Below are positions 59,741 to 64,000 of a stretch of DNA of 64,000 nt, piece by piece. The notes beneath the pieces are model-generated. The model was not told the DNA's origin. It saw nothing but the letters and a program-made list of their open reading frames with translations, and ran no database searches. The stretch is from Roseovarius gahaiensis. GTDB taxonomy: Bacteria; Pseudomonadota; Alphaproteobacteria; Rhodobacterales; Rhodobacteraceae. Each line of letters begins with the position of its first letter. Within the stretch, counting starts at the first letter, position 1. The position numbers were made by a program, and so were the translations under genes. Where the stretch lies: positions 124,001 to 188,000 of the forward strand of contig NZ_JAAORB010000002.1 of NCBI RefSeq assembly GCF_011601345.1, read 5' to 3'.

Positions 59741-62221
59741 ATGGTTAACACAAGTAAAATTCTTACAGTTTCTTATGGCACTTTTTCGTGCACGCTTGAG
59801 GGATTCGACGATTCCTTTGATACGATGAAAGCGATTGCCGAATATTTCCGGGATCTTGCAGCCGATGATCGATATTTCGGGGCTGAACCCCCGGCGCCAG
59901 ACGCCGATATGCTGGCCCGCATCGCTGAACGTGAGATTGCGCGCCGCGTTGAGGCCCATGAAAACGAGGGTAAAATCGTGCTGCGTGCCGGGGACGCGCC
60001 CGCTTTGGCTGGCTTGGCCGCCGCGCAAGCCCCGCAACACCAGCCTGCCGAAGAAACGCCCGCGTCCAAGCCACACGACCAAGTGGAAGAGCCTGCAAGC
60101 GACGACACCGCTGCGTCGCAACCGCCTGAAGACATGCAGGACGCCACCGAAGAGGTGACGGAACCAGTCGAAGCAGACGATGCCGTTGTCGAAAACGAAA
60201 CTGTCGAAAACGAAACGCCCATTGCGCATGCGCCGGACGAGACTGAAGCTGGGGATGCTGCTAGCGCCGAGTCGGATCACGCGGTGGACGACACCAGCCC
60301 AGCTGCCGATGAGGGTGCGGAAGACACTCAACACAGTGACGTGCAAGAGGCTGTCGAGACCGAGGCCGAAGATGAGCCGGAACCGGCGCCTCAATCCGAC
60401 ACCGCGGCCGAAGCGCCAGCCGAGCACGACCCCGAGTCAGAAACCGAAGCCCAAGAGGTTGCAGCGGAGGATGAGCCGTCCGCAGCCTCGGCCGAGCCGC
60501 CAGAGGCAGAGCCGATCGCCGCTGCGGTTGAAGATCAGCCCGATGCCGAATCCGATAGTGTTGTGGTTGCAGACCAGCCAGAGGCCGAGTCCGATAGTGT
60601 TGCCGCCAAACTGCGCCGGATTCGGTCGGTCGTCTCCCATGCCGAGCAGGATTATGGCGACAGTGACTATACCGAAGACGAACACGCCGAGGACGAACAC
60701 GCACAGGATTTCGTCGATGCCACCGCCGCCGAACTGGATGATGCGCTTGGACAGGACGAAGCCGCCGATATCGCCGAAGAAGCGCAGGCTGAGCCCGAGC
60801 AAATGCCGGACGACAGTGACGATCTGGATGCCCTGTTGGCGCGCTTTGACGACGACACGAACGAGGATGCGATGGCCAGCACGCCCGACTCGTCGGAGCC
60901 TGAACCGCAGAGCGACAGTGTTGACTTGGCCGAGGATACGCTGGCCCAGTTGCTGGCCGATGCCATGCCCGCACAGGATGACCCGCAGGATCGACCAGAG
61001 GAGGCCGAAGACGATGAGGGCGCGCCGCTGCGTCTTGGCCCCGACAGCGCCGTTGATACCGTAGACACCGCGGACAAAGACGGTTCCGCCGACAACGACC
61101 CAACCGAAGCGGTTGACGTTGCCGAAGACACGGATGATCAGCCCGAGGGCCAGCCGGTGCTGCGCGCCCGCGTCGTCAAGATGAAGCGCAGCGAATTCGA
61201 GGCTGCGTTGGCCGAGGGTTATATCGAAGAGGATGAAGACGAGACCGAGACTTGGAATGTCTTTAACGAGGCGACTCGCGATGACGGTGACAATTCCGAT
61301 AGTGACGAGTCAGGCCTCTCATCCGAGGAAGAGGCCGAGTTGCAGCGTGAGTTGGCCGAGGTTGAGGCCGAACTGCGCATGGACGCCACGCCGGAACAGG
61401 ACGCCACGCTGCAAGATATCGCAGATGCGCAGGGCACGCAGCCCGACAAGATCGACCCCGCCGACCAAGCACAGCCACAGGCCGACTCCCAGCCTGCCGG
61501 CGAACAGGATGACAGCGCTCCGCGTGGTCGGGACAAGTTGGACCATGAGCAAGCGCCACCGGCGGACGTCAACCGCATCTTTGAAAAGGCCGACACGCAT
61601 CTTGAGGAGCCTGAATCGAACCAGCGCCGCAGTGTGATCCGCCACCTGCGCGCCGCCGTGGCCGCCACGCGCGCCGAAAAGAACGCAGGCTCTGACCTCG
61701 ACAAAAATGTTGATGACACGCCCTATCGGTCCGATCTGCAAGAGGTCGTGCGTCCGCGCCGTCCACAAGCCGGCGGTGCCGCGCGCTCGGCCCGGCCCGA
61801 AGATCAGCGCGCCGCGCCGCTGAAATTGGTTGCCGAACAGCGTGTCGATGCAGAAGCGCCGCGCGAACCGGTGCGTCCGCGCCGTATTGCGTCCGCGACG
61901 ATGATCCCGGCTCAGACTGCTGACCTTGCGACTGATAGCGGCTTTGCCGATTTCGCCGAGCAGATGGGCGCAACACGCCTGCCCGATCTGCTTGAGGCGG
62001 CGGCGGCCTATCTGTCCGATGTTGAAGGCCGCCCGCAGTTTTCGCGCCCGATGCTGATGGGCAAGCTGAAAGAGGTCAGCCAAGACAGTTTTTCGCGCGA
62101 GGATGGGTTGCGCAGCTTTGGCCAGCTTTTGCGTGATGGTAAGCTGCAAAAGCTCAAGGGTGGGCGGTTTGCCGTGACCGATGAAACCGATTTTCGCGAT
62201 GAGGCGCGGAACGCAGGCTGA
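59741..62221 (+). CDS. Long acidic conserved-type protein of unknown function
   Basis: An 826-residue protein in three parts. The first 90 residues (MVNTSKILTVSYGTFSCTLE onwards, with DTMKAIAEYFRDLAADDRYFG) look folded. Residues about 95-640 are strongly acidic, dominated by Asp, Glu, Ala and Pro, low in aromatics and probably disordered, with short repeats. The last 180 residues look folded again (SGFADFAEQMGATRLPDLLEAAAAY ... SREDGLRSFGQLLRDGKLQ, quoted as two separate pieces). No signal peptide or membrane helix. I recall similar N- and C-termini in other Rhodobacterales proteins of unknown function. The ribosome site is weak. Confidence 0.75.
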   Translation: MVNTSKILTVSYGTFSCTLEGFDDSFDTMKAIAEYFRDLAADDRYFGAEPPAPDADMLARIAEREIARRVEAHENEGKIVLRAGDAPALAGLAAAQAPQHQPAEETPASKPHDQVEEPASDDTAASQPPEDMQDATEEVTEPVEADDAVVENETVENETPIAHAPDETEAGDAASAESDHAVDDTSPAADEGAEDTQHSDVQEAVETEAEDEPEPAPQSDTAAEAPAEHDPESETEAQEVAAEDEPSAASAEPPEAEPIAAAVEDQPDAESDSVVVADQPEAESDSVAAKLRRIRSVVSHAEQDYGDSDYTEDEHAEDEHAQDFVDATAAELDDALGQDEAADIAEEAQAEPEQMPDDSDDLDALLARFDDDTNEDAMASTPDSSEPEPQSDSVDLAEDTLAQLLADAMPAQDDPQDRPEEAEDDEGAPLRLGPDSAVDTVDTADKDGSADNDPTEAVDVAEDTDDQPEGQPVLRARVVKMKRSEFEAALAEGYIEEDEDETETWNVFNEATRDDGDNSDSDESGLSSEEEAELQRELAEVEAELRMDATPEQDATLQDIADAQGTQPDKIDPADQAQPQADSQPAGEQDDSAPRGRDKLDHEQAPPADVNRIFEKADTHLEEPESNQRRSVIRHLRAAVAATRAEKNAGSDLDKNVDDTPYRSDLQEVVRPRRPQAGGAARSARPEDQRAAPLKLVAEQRVDAEAPREPVRPRRIASATMIPAQTADLATDSGFADFAEQMGATRLPDLLEAAAAYLSDVEGRPQFSRPMLMGKLKEVSQDSFSREDGLRSFGQLLRDGKLQKLKGGRFAVTDETDFRDEARNAG
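60530..60607 (+). repeat. Tandem 39-base repeat inside the acidic protein gene
   Basis: Two adjacent units (60530-60568 and 60569-60607) encode EDQPDAESDSVVV and ADQPEAESDSVAA. Third-position differences between copies suggest it is not very recent. A second short repeat, EDEHAEDEHA, lies near 60675-60710. Confidence 0.75.
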
Positions 62222-62238
62222 TGCCCCGCAAAACTTGC

Positions 62239-62270
62239 AATGTCCGGTAGGCCTAGCCGTGCCGGGCATT
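62239..62270 (+). terminator. Probable terminator after the acidic protein gene
   Basis: AATGTCCGG (62239-62247) pairs with CCGGGCATT (62262-62270), with one wobble pair and a 14-base loop, then CTTGTTT. It lies between convergent genes and may serve either strand; the T run is weak. Confidence 0.4.
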
Positions 62271-62293
62271 CTTGTTTGGTGCACGTCGTTGTG

Positions 62294-64000
62294 TCAGGGC
62301 AGGTCTGGCAGGTGCACGGATTTGATCCGGCTGGCCGCAGTCAGCATGTCTTGAATGCAATGTTCCGCGTCGCATGGGCCATAGGCGGTGAAAACCCGTT
62401 TGAAATTGCCAGCGCTTGCATGTTCGATCCGTCCGGTCAAATCCGGGCTGGACAGGTTCCAAATCGCGTCAATGCCCATGTGCCCGGCGATGGGTGTGGC
62501 CAGATCGTCAAGATCAGCATGCATCAGAGCTACAGCCCCGGCTGGCAGCCCGGCCTCGCCCAGCACCCGCGCAACCGGCTTGCACAGGTCTGGGCCGCGT
62601 TTCGATAGGGCCACCACAGTGCAGTTCCCCGATGCCAGAACCGCGCCGAGGGCAGTCATCAGTGACAACAGCGGTTTTGCGTCTTTGCTGTAAAGCATAC
62701 CGATAACGCCAAGCGGGTCGTGCAGTGTCAAGGTCCGGCTCGGCGCAGGGGGCGCGTGACGTGTCTCGGCAAGGGCGGCGAATGTGAAGATTTGATCGGC
62801 GCTGGCCTGCACTTCTTGGGCGCTGACATGTTGCGTCAGATCTGTTTGGTGTTGCAAAAGGGCCTCGGCAACTTGGTTCAGGGCTTGGGCCCGCGCGGTG
62901 CCGTCAAGTCTGCGCCAGCCCACCGCCCCATGCGCCGCTTTGATCGCTGCATCAAGTGATGTGGGCAGGGCAATGCGCGCCGGAGTATCCTGCGCGTCAC
63001 GACCGGGGTGGTGATCACGTGGCCCGGTGCGCCGTGTATAGGCCATCAGGCCCGCGCACCCGCCGATCACGCCGGTGCCGCTGTCGCGCAAGCTATCCAC
63101 CGGCAACTTAGGGTCCATCACGGTGGTCCCGTTCAGGGTCACAAGGCTGGCCATCAATTGCGGCGCGACGGTCAGGGCGCGGCTGATATCCTCGGTCCAG
63201 ATCATGGCGGTGCGGCCACACCCTGTGGCATTGGCCATTTGCACGGCTTCGGCCTGTGTGCGGAACGTGTCGGAGACCACCACTGGTCCGGGAAAGGCCG
63301 CTTGCATCGCCGGATCGGCGGGGGACAGCCCGGAAATCAGGGTTGGCGGATAAAAGGCACCGGTGTCCGGAAGGTCCATATCCGGCGCAAACACCTGACC
63401 GCCCGCGCGTTGCACCAATGCCGCCAAATGGTCGCGCCACGCCGGATCGGTCAGGGCGCCGATATCGGTGTTGGCATCCAACGGATTGCCCACCCGTAGC
63501 CGTGTTATCCGGATGCGCAGCGCCTCAAGTGTCTGACGGGCCGCGCTTTCCTGTATCAGCAGGCGCGCCCTGCCGATGCCGCCGTCGCGCGTCATACCAT
63601 CAACGATACCTTCGATGGCCGAGTCGAGATCGGCATCGTCGAACACAAGGATCGGCGGCGTATCGTCCAATTCCAGCGTCACGGTTTTGCCGTGTCCTGC
63701 GGTCAGTTGCCGGATGGACCGCCCCGCATCGGTTGGCCCTTCAAAGGCGACCATGTCCACACCTTCATGCTGGGCCAGCATGTCGCCCACGCGCGCATCG
63801 CCGGTGATGATATTGATTACCCCGCTGGGCAGCCCCGCAGCGTGGCACAGATCGGCCAGCAGGAGCGCGCTTAACGTGGTCTTATCGCAGGGCTTGACGA
63901 CCACGGTATTCCCGGCCGCCAGCGCCGGGGCCAGCCGAGCCGCCAGTGTGGCCAGTGGCGCAGTGTCGCCGATGATCAGGGCGCAGATGCCTTGTGCAGT
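62294..64000 (-). CDS. Double-domain aldehyde dehydrogenase-like protein, 5' end cut
   Basis: The frame runs from the stop at 62294 to the window edge, at least 568 residues, without its N-terminus. The first ALDH domain shows AGNTVVVKPCDKTTLSA and TVTLELDDTPPILVFDDADL. A second partial ALDH domain (DPLGVIGMLYSKDAKPLLSL onwards) follows at the C-terminus, an ALDH16-like layout. The nucleophile region is abnormal: where active ALDHs have NQGQVCCAGS before RLLVQ, this protein has MTRDGGIGRA, shorter and without Cys. So it is probably not a working dehydrogenase by the standard mechanism. A non-catalytic partner of another ALDH is one possibility. Confidence 0.85.
   Translation of the reverse strand, partial: TAQGICALIIGDTAPLATLAARLAPALAAGNTVVVKPCDKTTLSALLLADLCHAAGLPSGVINIITGDARVGDMLAQHEGVDMVAFEGPTDAGRSIRQLTAGHGKTVTLELDDTPPILVFDDADLDSAIEGIVDGMTRDGGIGRARLLIQESAARQTLEALRIRITRLRVGNPLDANTDIGALTDPAWRDHLAALVQRAGGQVFAPDMDLPDTGAFYPPTLISGLSPADPAMQAAFPGPVVVSDTFRTQAEAVQMANATGCGRTAMIWTEDISRALTVAPQLMASLVTLNGTTVMDPKLPVDSLRDSGTGVIGGCAGLMAYTRRTGPRDHHPGRDAQDTPARIALPTSLDAAIKAAHGAVGWRRLDGTARAQALNQVAEALLQHQTDLTQHVSAQEVQASADQIFTFAALAETRHAPPAPSRTLTLHDPLGVIGMLYSKDAKPLLSLMTALGAVLASGNCTVVALSKRGPDLCKPVARVLGEAGLPAGAVALMHADLDDLATPIAGHMGIDAIWNLSSPDLTGRIEHASAGNFKRVFTAYGPCDAEHCIQDMLTAASRIKSVHLPDLP

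Overview
The window looks like chromosomal DNA of a GC-rich alphaproteobacterium of the order Rhodobacterales (Roseobacter/Rhodobacter type). The evidence is the block mutM - enoyl-CoA hydratase - rpsT - dnaA - dnaN - recF - gyrB, the order lspA - DUF3035 lipoprotein - two M16 peptidases, ubiE-ubiB beside mutM, and hflK - hflC - DUF2065 - htrA. The genus cannot be named from sequence reading alone. No rRNA, tRNA, CRISPR array, insertion sequence or integrase was seen.

Layout. 1-1.9 kb: truncated YjbH-type outer-membrane protein gene. 2-4.3 kb: ubiquinone genes ubiE and ubiB (minus). 4.4-14.6 kb: mutM, enoyl-CoA hydratase, rpsT and the replication block dnaA, dnaN, recF, then a VOC protein, a LysE exporter and gyrB. 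14.8-18.8 kb: a paraquat-inducible (pqi) operon with PqiA split into two genes, then the MCE protein PqiB and lipoprotein PqiC. 18.8-28.9 kb (mostly minus): an M16 peptidase pair, a DUF3035 lipoprotein, lspA, purH, a heparinase-like gene, rsmB, a tiny SDHAF4-like gene, a secreted hypothetical and dapB. 29-33.2 kb (plus): rbfA, a phosphodiester glycosidase-like gene, a frameshifted MATE exporter, truB and a DUF1643 gene. 49.2-64 kb: htrA, DUF2065, hflC, hflK, gor, rpiA (minus), GST, sdaA, a DMT transporter (plus), thiamine pyrophosphokinase (minus), a long acidic protein (plus) and a truncated double-domain aldehyde dehydrogenase (minus).

The most interesting part is 33.4-49.1 kb, a dense cluster for membrane-linked Ser/Thr phosphorylation. 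It encodes two Ser/Thr kinases, one PP2C phosphatase, four proteins with FHA phosphothreonine-binding domains (fused to an RDD membrane domain, to a VWA domain, to a periplasmic trypsin-like protease, and one stand-alone), a second VWA protein with a probable SH3-like N-terminus, an ABC ATPase and permease pair, a SUMF1/FGE-like periplasmic protein and two coiled-coil lipoproteins. The parts list matches the TagQRST-PpkA-PppA-Fha1 threonine-phosphorylation pathway that switches on the H1 type VI secretion system of Pseudomonas aeruginosa. No type VI structural gene lies in this window, and a phosphorylation-linked periplasmic protease is added. This is therefore a candidate stand-alone envelope-stress phospho-signalling system. 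Three of its genes, all on the envelope side (both lipoproteins and the ABC permease), carry single lesions: an in-frame TAA, a one-base loss in a T run, and an in-frame TGA. The cytoplasmic kinase, phosphatase and FHA genes are open. Either the sensor arm is decaying or these are sequence errors; raw reads would decide.
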